The notes under the pieces: generated by a model
Databases searched by the model: none
What the model saw: only the letters and a program-made list of their open reading frames with translations
Told to the model about the DNA's origin: nothing
Shown: positions 5,730 through 6,187 of the stretch, one piece after another
Layout: every line of letters starts with the position of its first letter
Numbering within the stretch: the first letter of the stretch is position 1
From: Nitrospinaceae bacterium
Lineage (GTDB): Bacteria > Nitrospinota > Nitrospinia > Nitrospinales > Nitrospinaceae
Direction: 5' to 3'
NCBI GenBank assembly: GCA_029261615.1
Contig: JAJDAX010000113.1
Span: 1 to 6,187, forward strand
Length of the DNA stretch: 6,187 nt
Translations under genes and position numbers: made by a program

Positions 5730-6187
5730 ATGGTCCCTGAGTTTAACAGCGCGGAGTCCCTTCGACTCATTTTCCCGAATGACCCGTCTTTGAAGGTTCA
5801 GGCGTTGAAACTAGCTTCTTTGGACCAGTTTATCAACAGTTTTATGCCCGGACAGGTGGTATCCGGAAAAGTGATCGCTCAATTACCTTCCGGCAAGAAC
5901 CTTGTGGAATTAAACGGTCAACGGGCGGCTGTTGAGTTCAATAAAGCACAATCTCCCGGGCAGACATTTCAGGCACGGGTTGAACAATTGTCGCCATCTC
6001 CTGTTTTCAGGCTTCTGACTGGAGCCACTGGACGGGAGAACCAAAACCTTCCTTCCAGTGCTAAAACTGTGCAACCAGGTTCCTCGACGCTGGATCAGGT
6101 CAAAGTGTCCACAACATCTCAACGCACATTGCCATCTCCTCCTGTTTACACATTAAAAGATATTTCGCAGTTGGGGCTGACTCCTCA
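5730..6187 (+). CDS. fliK: Probable flagellar hook-length control protein FliK, N-terminal part only
   Basis: An open frame from ATG 5730 runs without a stop off the right end of the window (152 codons seen). After a helical start (about 8-38), residues 40-97 read PGQVVSGKVIAQLPSGKNLVELNGQ, then QSPGQTFQARVEQLSPSPVFRLL in two parts. This small beta domain, with its G-Q-x-V, V-E-L-N-G-Q and P-G-Q elements, is typical of the N-terminal region of FliK-like proteins of deltaproteobacterial style. Beyond residue 98 the sequence becomes Ser/Thr/Pro/Gln rich and low in complexity, as expected of the FliK linker that measures the hook while passing through the export gate. The conserved C-terminal domain that switches export specificity is outside the window, so the call rests on the N-terminal pattern and the neighbouring fliL. 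A good ribosome binding site supports the start. Confidence 0.7.
   Translation, partial: MVPEFNSAESLRLIFPNDPSLKVQALKLASLDQFINSFMPGQVVSGKVIAQLPSGKNLVELNGQRAAVEFNKAQSPGQTFQARVEQLSPSPVFRLLTGATGRENQNLPSSAKTVQPGSSTLDQVKVSTTSQRTLPSPPVYTLKDISQLGLTP

Overview
The window is a compact, entirely plus-strand stretch of bacterial chromosome with seven complete recognisable genes, one small unrecognised gene and one gene cut by the right edge. No gap exceeds 67 bases, so there are no long empty stretches. I see no tRNA or rRNA, insertion sequence, CRISPR array, phage gene or attachment site. The organism is a flagellated bacterium, most likely Gram-negative. The mix of FliL and FliK with an HPr domain that keeps the regulatory-serine region suggests a deltaproteobacterial-grade or Nitrospinota-like lineage; that placement is a guess from gene style, not something the sequence proves.

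Left part (21-2420): a small HNH-family protein, then an unusual 438-residue protein with a C-terminal HPr phosphocarrier domain behind about 335 residues of helical sequence I do not recognise, then a Nudix hydrolase. Middle part (2487-4676): a CvpA-family membrane protein, a PLP-dependent class IV aminotransferase and dephospho-CoA kinase (coaE). Right part (4681-6187): fliL, a small acidic protein and the start of a probable fliK (flagellar hook-length control). Spacings of 4-66 bases and the shared strand suggest co-transcription of the first seven genes. A near-consensus sigma-70 type promoter (TTGACA, 16 bases, TATAGT) just after fliL probably starts a new transcript for the small gene and fliK.

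Most of the genes are housekeeping and do not form one pathway: CoA synthesis, amino-acid transamination, nucleotide or diphosphate hydrolysis, envelope function and motility. The item most worth a second look is the HPr fusion protein. It keeps the phosphorylatable histidine and the regulatory-serine region at exactly canonical spacing, has a large uncharacterised N-terminal region with a possible internal duplication, and carries an 11-T run just before the HPr domain, where slippage in either direction would give an HPr-less product. I see no convincing defence or mobile system here.
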